Assembly (NCBI GenBank): GCA_030059675.1
Contig: JANVYQ010000001.1
Coordinates: 152,753-216,752 of the forward strand
Length of the DNA: 64,000 nucleotides
From: Candidatus Pelearchaeum maunauluense
GTDB taxonomy: Archaea > Thermoproteota > Nitrososphaeria_A > Caldarchaeales > Caldarchaeaceae
Reading direction: 5' to 3'
Shown: positions 16,612 to 25,012 of the stretch, in pieces
Layout of the letters: every line of letters begins with the position of its first letter
How positions within the stretch are numbered: the first letter of the stretch is position 1
The notes under the pieces: generated by a model
The model's database searches: none
Told to the model about the DNA's origin: nothing
The model's input: only the letters and a program-made list of their open reading frames with translations
Translations under genes and position numbers: made by a program

Positions 16612-18048
16612 CTAGACTATGGGTGTGAGGAAGACACGTGGATAGCCTTGGCTGAAGTCGTATTCAACGTGGTGTATCAGTGAGGGCGGCTTTACGGAGT
16701 AGAGAATGAGAGAGCCGTCCAGCTCGTTCATCTTGATATGCGCCGTAGCCATATCTGATACGGCGTCCTTGCTCTGGGTTGAGTGCTTCACCGCAAGCAT
16801 AAGAATATCGCCATAATATCTTACGCGCTGGATGGATGTTATTATGTTTCTTATGAGCCACTGCTGGCCGTGTATAGCCTCCATAACATCTATCCCGAGG
16901 AATATGAAGCACGGCTGGTTGCTCCTTTTCTTGAGACTCTGAGCCTCTCTCCAGAGCCTCTCAAAGGTCCTCGTTATGGAGTGGCTGTCAAGTCTGAGGA
17001 ATGTGGGGTCGCGGTGATACTGCTCGTAGTGCGCTACCCTGAGATGGCTCTTCAGCGTCTCTTTTGGTATGTGTAGTCCTATTGACTCCCTGACCATCGT
17101 GGGAGTTATTCCCCCAGCGGGTAGGATTAGCGCGCACCCGCGATTGAGGATGAAGTTGCACGCCATCATGGACAGGAGGGGCAAGTGCCAGTCAGGGCCC
17201 ACGTTTCCACCCATCTCAAGTAATATGACGGAGCCGCGCCGCATGCCGCTTCCGAGGAACATGTCAAGGTCTGCGCTTGATGTGGAGAATAGCTCGCCAT
17301 GCTCCACATGCTTGAAGGGCTGAGGCTCCATCTCACTCGGCAGCTGTGTAACCACGCGGCCTAGTAGTGTGAAGCGGCCTCCGTAGAGTGTGAATATGCT
17401 TGTGCGCTGGGTTATGGCCGAGCCGCGTAGCTTCTTCCACTCAATCCGCCTTATTCGCCTTCCCTCCATGACCTCGTCATGCAGCACGACTACAGCATCA
17501 ACCAGATAGTCAGTCGTTGTTAGATGCGGCTCCTCGCTGACAAACACCACCCTCGCGCCGCTGGTCTCTACAGTAGTAGCTAGAGCCTTCTCCATCTTAA
17601 GACGCTCCACCACATCCAGCTCCTTCGCAAAAGCATCCCAAGAGTCTAGAACAATCAACGGCTCCTTAATCCTCTCCGTAACAGCTAGGATGAACTACAC
17701 TATGTCGGTTGATGTCCCCATCCTCACATCTTCAAACCTTATTCCAGCGGCGTCCGACCTTGCTTCTAGAACCTTGCCGCTCTCTATGAGCTGCGCCATC
17801 CCAGGATCATGCTCCAACAGCTTCTCGGCTGATACGCGTGTTGAGACGTAAACGCCCCTGCCGTGAAGCTTTAGAAGCTCTAGGGCGAGCATCGTCTTGC
17901 CGACGCCTGGCTCGCCCTTGATGAGAATAGACTTTACAGCTGGGCTTAGTAGAGAGTCCAGCCTCATCAGGTAGCCACCTCGCCTCGCGGTGGTCTGGCG
18001 CTCCCCTACGGCTGGCTCTCCAGAAAGTAGAGAATGCTGAGGTTCCAC
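16612..18048 (-). pseudogene. KaiC/RecA-like ATPase with in-frame amber stop
   Basis: From GTG 18048 a single frame of 478 codons is broken only by TAG at 17695-17697. The first part carries the Walker A motif GEPGVGKT; twelve codons after the amber stop comes the Walker B strand PLIVLDSWDAF, so both pieces belong to the same P-loop domain. A second, degenerate RecA-like domain follows (VILLEMGGNVGPDW replaces a Walker A). This is the two-domain KaiC-like family of archaea, ATPases tied to signalling or motility. A TTG at 17656-17658 could in principle restart the second piece, but that would lack Walker A. TATA-like TATATAATATAC lies just upstream (about 18067-18080). Confidence 0.75.
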
Positions 18049-18119
18049 ACTAATTTAACCAGGCTAGAGTATATTATATAGTTAGTCCCAGCGAGTATTA
18101 CTTCGTTTTAACATGAGTA

Positions 18120-19376
18120 TTACTCGCGTCGGAGCGCCTCTATAGGCTCCAGCTTAGCGGCGCGGTATGCTGGGATTATTCCAGCCAAGGCACCTACGAT
18201 GACCGCCATCAATATCCCCGCGAGTATCAGCTCAGGCGTTATGTTGGGCGTGAATACCAGCGCTTCTGGCCTGGTTCCAGGTGCTTGGAACGCTCCTGGC
18301 CTGCTCCGCGACTGCGGCGGGCTTCCAAAGAAATCCACAAGAACGAAAGAGCCAGCAGCGCCTAGGGCAACGCCTATCACGCCACCGATAAGACCGATTA
18401 GGATAGCCTCCATCAGGAAGCTGAGCAGAACATCACGCGTCTTGAAGCCAAGCGCCTTAACAAGACCAATCTCCCTAACACGCTCAGTAACCGAGGTGAA
18501 CATCGTCGTCATAATTCCCAGAAACGCTACGACTATGCTCATAGCTCCTACAGCGCTTAGGAATATAGTAAGGCTTCCCAAGATTTGCTGGACTGTCTGC
18601 TGTATTGCGCTGAGGGAGAAGACGCGGACGTCGGCGCCGTACATGGCTAGGAGCCTCTCTACAACCTGGTCGCTGTAGCTAGCGTCAACCAGCTTGATGA
18701 ACGCTCCGCTGTAGCTCCTACCCCCCATGAGCTCGCGGCCATCACGTAGATTGATGAACATGATGATGTCTGGGTTTAGGAAGAATGTCTGGCCATACTT
18801 GGCGAACTTACCAGCGACTTGGAACGACCTGGAGATGGCTCCACCTCCAGGCTGTTGCCTGATAACAGTTACTAGGCTGCCCACGTCTATCTCAGGCATG
18901 TCTGGGTCTGTCGGGTTCCATACGCGGTAGCCCACATACGCCTTGCCCCGCCCACCAGCAACAAAATCACCACCAGCAAGCTCTATGTCTGGGAATATCT
19001 TATCCATCTTACGCAGGTCAAAAGCGAGTATGAGATACGACTCAAAGGGGTTGAGCTCAACGGTCTTCCCAGCAATCTTCAGCCTGCCAGTAGCTATCTG
19101 GTAGAATGGTATGATGTCCGTTACACCGTCTATCCTTGATATGCGCTGAACCTCCTTATCGTTGAAGTCAAAGTCCCCAACAGCTATCATGTATATCGTG
19201 TTGGTGCCTATCGTCTGTAGGCTGTCGGTTATCGCGTAGGTTAGGCCGCTGGTTGTCGCGTTGAGCGCCACGATTACTGCTGGGCCTATTACTATACCCA
19301 GTATGGTGAGGGCTGACCTGACCTTCCTATCCTTTAGCGCGCTCCATGCTAGTAGCGCTATGTCGGCGAGCTTCAC
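18120..19376 (-). CDS. MacB/FtsX-type ABC transporter permease
   Basis: This 418-residue protein has the MacB topology. A first membrane helix (LTILGIVIGPAVIVALNA) is followed by a large external domain of about 200 residues (MacB_PCD), and three C-terminal helices form the FtsX domain (TVFLSAVGAMSIVVAFLGIMTT region, LIGGVIGVALGAAGSF, LAGILMAVIVGALAGIIPAYRA), ending with the hallmark AYRAAKLEPIEALR. Such permeases work mechanically across one membrane rather than moving substrate through a channel. It shares four bases with the CARDB-like gene upstream, and the ATPase at 21467 completes the system. Confidence 0.88.
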   Translation of the reverse strand: MKLADIALLAWSALKDRKVRSALTILGIVIGPAVIVALNATTSGLTYAITDSLQTIGTNTIYMIAVGDFDFNDKEVQRISRIDGVTDIIPFYQIATGRLKIAGKTVELNPFESYLILAFDLRKMDKIFPDIELAGGDFVAGGRGKAYVGYRVWNPTDPDMPEIDVGSLVTVIRQQPGGGAISRSFQVAGKFAKYGQTFFLNPDIIMFINLRDGRELMGGRSYSGAFIKLVDASYSDQVVERLLAMYGADVRVFSLSAIQQTVQQILGSLTIFLSAVGAMSIVVAFLGIMTTMFTSVTERVREIGLVKALGFKTRDVLLSFLMEAILIGLIGGVIGVALGAAGSFVLVDFFGSPPQSRSRPGAFQAPGTRPEALVFTPNITPELILAGILMAVIVGALAGIIPAYRAAKLEPIEALRRE

Positions 19377-21364
19377 CCGCGCCTACGCCTCCTCACAACG
19401 ACTATAGCGGCTATTATCGCCAGCGCCGCTATAACCGCAAGGAGCGTCTGTTGCATACTCGCTGGGAACCCTCTGCCTCCTTCCTCCTCCACCGTGAATA
19501 TGCTTGCTGGTGCTGTCTTCTCGCCAACCACGTACTCAAGCGTCTTCTCCAGCTTAAACTCTCTGCCAAAGCCGTCGCGGTACTTGGCGATTATCGTGGC
19601 GCTATAGACTCCTGGCTTGGCGTCATCGCTCACGCGGAACGAGAGGGTGAATGCCGAGACCTGGGAGGGGTTTATCGTCCCTATGAACGACGTGGAGTCG
19701 GGTATCGCCACCAGCGGCGCGTCGCCTATTATCTCTGTCATCACCGCCCGCGCCGTTGATGCGCCCATGTTAATCAGGTCTCCAGCCACATCAACTATAC
19801 CACCTGGCTCTGCCTCCTTCGGGGAGAACTCAACACCCCTAAACACCAGCCTAATGTCCCCAACAACAACCAGCGGTATTGAGAGCGTCTCAACCCTCTC
19901 CTCACCCCCAGCGGTCTTATACCTAACCGTAGCCACAGCCTCGTAGACGCCATCACCCGCGGCAGGCGATACGGCCAGAGAATACACCGCCGTATACGCC
20001 TCGCCAGGGGCTAGAGCCTTAACGTAATGGACGAGCTCTCCACCTATCGCGCTTATCGGCAGGCCGCGGAGGGAGAGGCTTATAGTAATGTCGCGCACCT
20101 CTTCTGGGTTTATGTTCCTGTAGGTTATCTTGATTTTGGGGAAGCCAGCCGCCTTGACTGGGTTCCCCTCAACCTCCGCTGAGAGGCCAGGCGCGGCTGG
20201 GCGTAGCACATCAACAACGGCCTGGAAGTCCTCAACCTTCATGTTTCCAAGAACATCGCGATACTCCACAGTTATCTTGACTGGATAGACACCCTCCAAC
20301 GCTGTTGACGATGCCTGTATGCCTATCCTCAAGCTGGCAGTCTTGCCTGGAGATAGCGAGCCTATCTCGATACGCTCATCTATCACGGTCAACGCCGCTG
20401 GAGAGCCTGACGCAGCCCTCACGGTTGCCTTGTAGATTGGCGCCGTACCCACGTTGGAGAGCTTCAAATTAAGAGCCGATTCATCGCCAGCGCGTAGCTT
20501 AAGCCCCTCATAACCAAGCCTAAGCTCTTCTCTACCATTCACACTAGCCGAGAAGACCAGCTCAACAGACTTCTTACTCATCCATTGGTTTGTGTAGGTG
20601 AGCTGGAGACGCATCTTATACGTGCCCAGCCTAACGTTATCCGAGAGCTTTATCGGGAAGGTCAGGGTGAATGCCTCGCCGCTTCTCATGCTCTTGAGCA
20701 GGCTTGTCTCAACCACGTATCCACCCGTTGTATTGGTGAGCGGGGGCTCTAGGAAGAGCCGCGCAACAACGTTAGCCATGCTCACGCGGCGCGGCGCCTC
20801 AAGCTCCACCCGCAGCATAGCAACACCCATACCAGGCCCGACAGAAACCTCCCTACCATCCAGCTCCCACACCGAGCGCAGGAAAACAGGAGCAGGAGCC
20901 TCGGAGACCCTAATCACTATTGGGATGGTCAAAGTGGTTATCGGGAAGTCGGGGTCGGTGCAGTCGCGGTATTCTATTCTCAGGTCAGCGGGATAATCGC
21001 CTGGCAACGCGTCCTCGTCTATCGTTATCTTGAATTGAAGACTCCCTATCCCCTGCGCCGCTATTGCTCTTTCCAGGTAGCTCCTTATGCTACTAGCCCC
21101 CTCGCGGTCTTTGAATGGGAAAGGAAAGCCCAGCGACTTGCCTATGGTGGCGACTATACCACATATCGTTACATCCTCACGGTTCATGAAAACCACGGTC
21201 AGAGTAGCATCCCTATCTCCTGGGCTGGCGATACTAGGAGACTCTGGAGAGCCCCAGACAACATCCAGCACATCAATCGCCGCAGCATTACCAGCGGGTA
21301 GCGTGGTAATCAAGGTGGATATGAGTAAAACTAAAATCGCCAGCGGCTTGATGCGGGCTTTCAT
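19373..21364 (-). CDS. Secreted, membrane-anchored CARDB/NEW3 beta-domain protein
   Basis: The gene encodes 663 residues if begun at ATG 21362-21364, which places a signal peptide (hydrophobic ILVLLISTLITTLPAGNAAA) at the N-terminus; the frame is open 25 codons further up. The body is four to five repeats of about 120 residues, each with the pattern of CARDB/NEW3 domains (PGxTASLRIGI, GVYPVKITVEYRD, SNVGTAPIYKATV, GDLINMGASTARAV). It ends in a single helix, LLAVIAALAIIAAIVVV, and a basic RRRRRG tail. Archaeal COG1361 proteins of this layout sit with ABC permeases. It is probably the external partner of the MacB-type permease; cargo unknown. Confidence 0.75.
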   Translation of the reverse strand: MKARIKPLAILVLLISTLITTLPAGNAAAIDVLDVVWGSPESPSIASPGDRDATLTVVFMNREDVTICGIVATIGKSLGFPFPFKDREGASSIRSYLERAIAAQGIGSLQFKITIDEDALPGDYPADLRIEYRDCTDPDFPITTLTIPIVIRVSEAPAPVFLRSVWELDGREVSVGPGMGVAMLRVELEAPRRVSMANVVARLFLEPPLTNTTGGYVVETSLLKSMRSGEAFTLTFPIKLSDNVRLGTYKMRLQLTYTNQWMSKKSVELVFSASVNGREELRLGYEGLKLRAGDESALNLKLSNVGTAPIYKATVRAASGSPAALTVIDERIEIGSLSPGKTASLRIGIQASSTALEGVYPVKITVEYRDVLGNMKVEDFQAVVDVLRPAAPGLSAEVEGNPVKAAGFPKIKITYRNINPEEVRDITISLSLRGLPISAIGGELVHYVKALAPGEAYTAVYSLAVSPAAGDGVYEAVATVRYKTAGGEERVETLSIPLVVVGDIRLVFRGVEFSPKEAEPGGIVDVAGDLINMGASTARAVMTEIIGDAPLVAIPDSTSFIGTINPSQVSAFTLSFRVSDDAKPGVYSATIIAKYRDGFGREFKLEKTLEYVVGEKTAPASIFTVEEEGGRGFPASMQQTLLAVIAALAIIAAIVVVRRRRRG

Positions 21365-21466
21365 AGATGTTCTACCACGCAGACAACCGTGTGCGGTATA
21401 TAGACATATCCCAGAACGGAAAACACAACAAAAACTCAAGTTTAATATGGATATAACAACATACCG

Positions 21467-22237
21467 CTACGGAATCTCCTCACGCTCAACCCTACCATCA
21501 CGGAGATAGATAATCCTATTCGTCTCACGCGCAACCTCCATATTATGAGTAACCACTATTATAGTCCTTCCCTTCCTGTTGAGTGTTTTGAATAGCTCCA
21601 CTATTGCCTTGCCTGATTTGGAGTCTAGGTTCCCCGTGGGCTCGTCTGCCAGGATTATGCTGGGGTCTGTTACTAGTGCGCGCGCTATTGCTACGCGCTG
21701 CTGCTGGCCTCCGCTGAGTTGATTTGGCTTGCTCCTAGCCTTATCAGCGAGGCCGACTTCCTCAAGCATCGCCAGAGCCTTACGCCGCCTCTCCGCTGGG
21801 CTTATCCCACGCAGCACCAAGGGAAGCCCCACATTACGCAGAACATCAATACGCGGAATGAGATTATACGACTGGAAAACGAACCCTATCTTCTCATTAC
21901 GCAGCTCGGCGCGCTTATTATCGCTCAGCGTAGTTATATCCACATCATCTATGATTACCTTCCCCTCAGTTGGCTTATCAAGAGCCCCAAGCATGTTGAG
22001 AAGCGTGGATTTACCACTCCCACTAGGGCCAACAATCGCTATAAACTCACCACGCCTAACCTTGAGGTCAACACCATTAAGCGCGTAGGTATCTATCCCA
22101 TTAGAGCGGTAAACCTTCTTCAGACCTATAACCTCAACTACATAATCCCCAGCCTGCCGCTCACTGCTCTCCAACACAACACCAGCCATAATCGTCAGAA
22201 TAGGAATATAAACAGGATCAATATTAAGCTCAACCAA
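21467..22237 (-). CDS. ABC transporter ATP-binding protein, MacB/LolD type
   Basis: This 256-residue ATPase powers the permease at 18120. It has Walker [16 protein letters not shown] near residue 73, Q-loop [14 protein letters not shown] signature [15 protein letters not shown], Walker [17 protein letters not shown] and the H-loop VTHNMEVA. The GNLDSKSG form is typical of the MacB/LolD subfamily. The open frame starts at 22237, but an ATG at 22187-22189 (M17) gives a more usual N-terminus. Order ATPase, CARDB-like protein, permease suggests one operon read leftward. It diverges from the vapBC pair. Confidence 0.92.
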   Translation of the reverse strand: MVELNIDPVYIPILTIMAGVVLESSERQAGDYVVEVIGLKKVYRSNGIDTYALNGVDLKVRRGEFIAIVGPSGSGKSTLLNMLGALDKPTEGKVIIDDVDITTLSDNKRAELRNEKIGFVFQSYNLIPRIDVLRNVGLPLVLRGISPAERRRKALAMLEEVGLADKARSKPNQLSGGQQQRVAIARALVTDPSIILADEPTGNLDSKSGKAIVELFKTLNRKGRTIIVVTHNMEVARETNRIIYLRDGRVEREEIP

Positions 22238-22280
22238 GCAACATATTTAATGTATTACATTACGTAACATCTTTTGGAAA

Positions 22281-22487
22281 ATGACCAACTATGCAACCGT
22301 GTCCGCGCGAATTCCTAAAGACCTAAAGAAGAAAGCCGACAACCTTAAGTTAAACATAAACGAGCTGATTAGACGGGCTTTGGAGCAAGAACTTAAGAAG
22401 AAAGCAGCAGAAGTAGCAACTATATTAAGAAAGATACCCGAAGAAGAAAATGTTAAAACAATTAGAGAAGCACGCGACGTTGGATGA
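22281..22487 (+). CDS. VapB-type antitoxin
   Basis: This 68-residue protein opens TNYATVSARIPKDLKKKADNLKLNINELIRRALEQEL, a ribbon-helix-helix DNA-binding domain (beta strand then two helices). The tail rich in Glu and Lys would wrap the toxin. It overlaps the PIN-domain gene at 22484 by four bases, the usual antitoxin-toxin order. By family it should repress its own operon. The gene pair is A+T-richer than its surroundings, in line with horizontally moving modules. Confidence 0.75.
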   Translation: MTNYATVSARIPKDLKKKADNLKLNINELIRRALEQELKKKAAEVATILRKIPEEENVKTIREARDVG

Positions 22488-22895
22488 GTTATTTACTAGA
22501 TGCAAGCGGACTACTAAATCTTCTTAGAAGACTAGGTGAAGATATTATAGACGCGGTGAAGAATCAAAATACAACAGATATAATATTGCATGAAGCAGGA
22601 AACGCGTTTTGGAAAGAATATAGTCATGGAAGGATGGAGTTAAATGAAGCCTTGAGGTCTCTGGAGTTTATCAATTTGCTTTTACGCCAGATGCATGTTA
22701 TTAAGATTGAAGGCGAATGGCCGTTGTATGTGCTTGAAAATGCAGTTAAACTGCGAATAACTTTTTACGACTCAGCTTATCTTACCCAGCTCAGAAACTT
22801 GGATTTTTACGCTGGTGACGGATGATATGAAGTTGCTTAAGAAGACGCGCGGGATAGGCCTAAAAGCAACAACCAGCAAGGAATACCACTACTAA
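22484..22895 (+). pseudogene. VapC PIN-domain toxin, frameshifted in a T run
   Basis: The first 107 codons give a PIN domain: YLLDASGLLNLL with the first active-site Asp, IILHEAGNAFWKE with the conserved Glu, and ITFYDSAYL with the third acidic residue. The frame then ends early at 22825. Skipping one T of the run at 22804-22808 restores TLVTDDMKLLKKTRGIGLKATT, which has the fourth acidic motif and the normal C-terminus, stopping at TAA 22893-22895 for about 136 residues. VapC toxins cleave RNA. As written the toxin lacks its last strand and should be inactive unless slippage restores the frame. A one-base sequence error is equally possible. Confidence 0.72.
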
Positions 22896-22992
22896 TTCCT
22901 TTTCCGCCCAGAATGGTGGTTTCCACATATCTCACGACTAAATGGGGACTTATATAGCAGAGGATAGCCATAGATTGCTGGGTGAAGCTTAC

Positions 22993-23331
22993 ATGGGGAA
23001 GAGGAAAATCGTAACCGAGCCTGATGAGCTTGAGCAGCTTATGGAGCCTGGGCCAGGCGACGTCTATGGTGTCGTCTCTAAGATGTATGGTTATGACCGT
23101 GTTTTGGTTGATTGCTCTGATGGGAAGCAGAGGCTCTGTAGGATTAGGGGGCAACTGAAGAGGAGGATATGGATTAAGGAGGGGGACCTTGTTCTCGTCT
23201 CTCCCTGGGACTTTCAGCGCGACCAGCGCGGCGATATATGGTGGCGCTTCACGCGCAACCAGGCTCTTGAGCTGGCCAAGAGGGGCACGCTCCCAGATTT
23301 TCTCAGGGCAAAGCTTGAGGCAACTGCCTAA
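22993..23331 (+). CDS. eif1a: Translation initiation factor aIF1A
   Basis: This 112-residue S1/OB-fold protein stimulates ribosome subunit dissociation and scanning-like start selection. The central GDVYGVVSKMYGYDRVLVDC, RLCRIRGQLKRRIWIKEGDLVLV and SPWDFQRDQRGDIWWR are diagnostic of the eIF1A family. The frame is open from 22942, but a TATA box (CTTATATAG at 22949-22957) lies inside that extension and a GGTGA ribosome-binding stretch sits at 22981-22985, eight bases before ATG 22993, so this start is preferred. Confidence 0.93.
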   Translation: MGKRKIVTEPDELEQLMEPGPGDVYGVVSKMYGYDRVLVDCSDGKQRLCRIRGQLKRRIWIKEGDLVLVSPWDFQRDQRGDIWWRFTRNQALELAKRGTLPDFLRAKLEATA

Positions 23332-23370
23332 GTTTTATACAGGCTTTAGCATCCATCTAGCTGGAATGGC

Positions 23371-24171
23371 TTGAGCTACGACGAGGAGATTGAAGAACGT
23401 CTAAGGAGGCGGGAGCTTAGAGCTGAGCGCGCACAGCGATACCTGCGGAAACGCTCAGAGCTTGACGAAGTGATGGAGGAAGTCTTTGACCGCGTAACCC
23501 TGATGACCATCTACGACCTGATGAACGACAGGCTCATAGAGGACTTTTATGGCGTCATAAGCTCTGGGAAGGAGTCGCGGATATACTATGTGAGGGGGTG
23601 TGATGGTGTTGAGCTGGCTGTTAAGATATACCTCGTAACCAGCGCCGAGTTCAAGCATAACAGGATGGCTTATGTTGTTGACGACCCCAGGTTTAAGCGG
23701 GTGCCGACTGATTTCCGTAAGTTTATCAACCTATGGGCGCAGCGGGAGTTTAAGAATCTGGAGGAGGCTTACGAGGCTGGTGTAGCGGTTCCCAGGCCTA
23801 GGTTTGTGAGGAAGAATGTTCTGGGGATGGATTTTCTAGGCCGCGATGGCGCGAGGTATCCCCTGCTGAGCGAACTGGAGGCGGAGCAAGAAGAGTTCGC
23901 GGAGCTCTACGAGAAGACGCTCAACGTCGTTGCGGCTCTCTACCAGAAGGCTGGGCTCGTCCATGGAGACCTGAGCCAGTTCAACATCATAATTGGTGAT
24001 GGCCTGGAGGTTTATCTGATAGACTTGGCGCAGGCTGTTAAGCGCGGCCACCCGATAGCGGAGCCATCCCTGATACACGGCCTGGAGACCCTAGCTAGGT
24101 TCTTCGCCAAGAAGGGCGTGGAGGTAGATGACCTAGACACCATGCTGGCGCGTGTGCGCGGCGGGGTATGA
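23371..24171 (+). CDS. rio1: Rio1 serine protein kinase
   Basis: RIO kinases act in ribosome small-subunit maturation. The 266-residue protein has the RIO-specific nucleotide loop SSGKESRIYYVRG near residue 67 with the conserved lysine in LAVKIYLV. The catalytic loop VHGDLSQFNIII contains the catalytic Asp, and LIDLAQAV takes the place of the kinase DFG motif. The start is TTG 23371; an ATG slightly upstream meets a stop at once. TTTTATACAG about 30-40 bases upstream is a likely TATA box. Neighbours aIF1A and the Dim2-like KH protein form a translation/ribosome-assembly cluster known in many archaea. Confidence 0.93.
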   Translation: MSYDEEIEERLRRRELRAERAQRYLRKRSELDEVMEEVFDRVTLMTIYDLMNDRLIEDFYGVISSGKESRIYYVRGCDGVELAVKIYLVTSAEFKHNRMAYVVDDPRFKRVPTDFRKFINLWAQREFKNLEEAYEAGVAVPRPRFVRKNVLGMDFLGRDGARYPLLSELEAEQEEFAELYEKTLNVVAALYQKAGLVHGDLSQFNIIIGDGLEVYLIDLAQAVKRGHPIAEPSLIHGLETLARFFAKKGVEVDDLDTMLARVRGGV

Positions 24172-24272
24172 TGCATAAATAGCCCCGATAGCTAGCTTAT
24201 GACGGAGCTGGGAAATACTATAATCAACGCGTCGTAGTCCTTCTCCCTCAATATAGCGAGTGGGGATGCGGG

Positions 24273-24866
24273 TTGGGATACTTTGGTGGTGAAGGATTCA
24301 CGGGCACGTCGTTCGTCGTCAATATTCCGCGCGAGCGTGTAGGCGTTTTGGTTGGGACTAATGGGAGCGTCAAGCGGGAGATTGAGCAGAGGCTTGGGGT
24401 TGTTCTCTCAATAGACAGCCAGACAGGGACGGTTGTGATAAACCTAGCCAAGCCCGTCCATGAGGGAGGCGACCCAGCGGCGCTCTTCAAGGCGCGCGAC
24501 ATAGTTACGGCGATTGGCAGGGGGTTCTCACCTGAGAGGGCCTTCAAGCTCTTTGAGGAAAACACGATGCTCAGCGTCGTGGATATAACCGACCACGTCG
24601 GCAGGAGCGCTAACAACCTAATCAGGGTACGCGCCCGCCTCATAGGAACAGGCGGGAAGACGCGCAGGATAATTGAAGAGAACTGTCATGTTGAAATCTC
24701 AATCTACGGCGACACTGTTGCAATCATAGGAGACTACAACGATGTCAAGGCTGCCGAGGAGGCTGTGATAACCCTGATTAAGGGAGCGCCCCACGGAGCT
24801 GTGTATCGCATGGTTGACGAGTATGCGCGACGCCGCAAGACTGGGGGGCTGGTAAGACCGTTCTAA
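24273..24866 (+). CDS. KH-domain RNA-binding protein, Dim2/Pno1-like
   Basis: This 197-residue protein carries two KH domains. KH1 has VVNIPRERVGVLVGTNGSVKREIEQRLG; KH2 has RARLIGTGGKTRRIIEENCHVEISIYGDTVAII, both with intact GxxG loops (GTNG, GTGG). Archaeal Dim2 binds the 3' end region of 16S rRNA and aIF2 alpha; it pairs with Rio1, which is directly upstream. It starts at TTG 24273; nearby ATGs meet stops. About 100 bases before it contain a TATA-like CATAAATAG at 24174-24182. Confidence 0.9.
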   Translation: MGYFGGEGFTGTSFVVNIPRERVGVLVGTNGSVKREIEQRLGVVLSIDSQTGTVVINLAKPVHEGGDPAALFKARDIVTAIGRGFSPERAFKLFEENTMLSVVDITDHVGRSANNLIRVRARLIGTGGKTRRIIEENCHVEISIYGDTVAIIGDYNDVKAAEEAVITLIKGAPHGAVYRMVDEYARRRKTGGLVRPF

Positions 24867-24901
24867 CACCAGCAACAATACACGCAGTAGGCGCAGAGCT
24901 T

Positions 24902-25012
24902 TTGGCGAAAAAGTTCAGAGAACAAGTATTAGTAGATGAGATGTATAGCTATAAATTAGGGTCAAGAATCCTTGATGGCGCTGCGAAAAGAATGGCGATG
25001 AGCTGTCTGTGA
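24902..25012 (+). CDS. Possible small protein coupled to top6B
   Basis: A 36-codon frame from TTG 24902 ends at TGA 25010-25012, sharing GTGA with the GTG start of the topoisomerase gene. The predicted peptide AKKFREQVLVDEMYSYKLG and onward to AKRMAMSCL has an amphipathic, protein-like composition, and the frame stays open upstream but offers no other start. The overlap style matches the coupled genes of the his and hem operons. I do not recognise it; chance is possible. Confidence 0.3.
   Translation: MAKKFREQVLVDEMYSYKLGSRILDGAAKRMAMSCL

Noticed and set aside
12189..17697. Pyrrolysine decoding of the two in-frame TAG codons
   Set aside because: TAG ends many intact genes here, and neither gene is a methylamine methyltransferase; nonsense change or base error is simpler, so it is kept only as a test.
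18093..18124. Direct repeat GAGTATTACT at 18093-18102 and 18115-18124
   Set aside because: Only two short copies, the second running into the end of the permease gene; not enough to call a regulatory element or attachment site.
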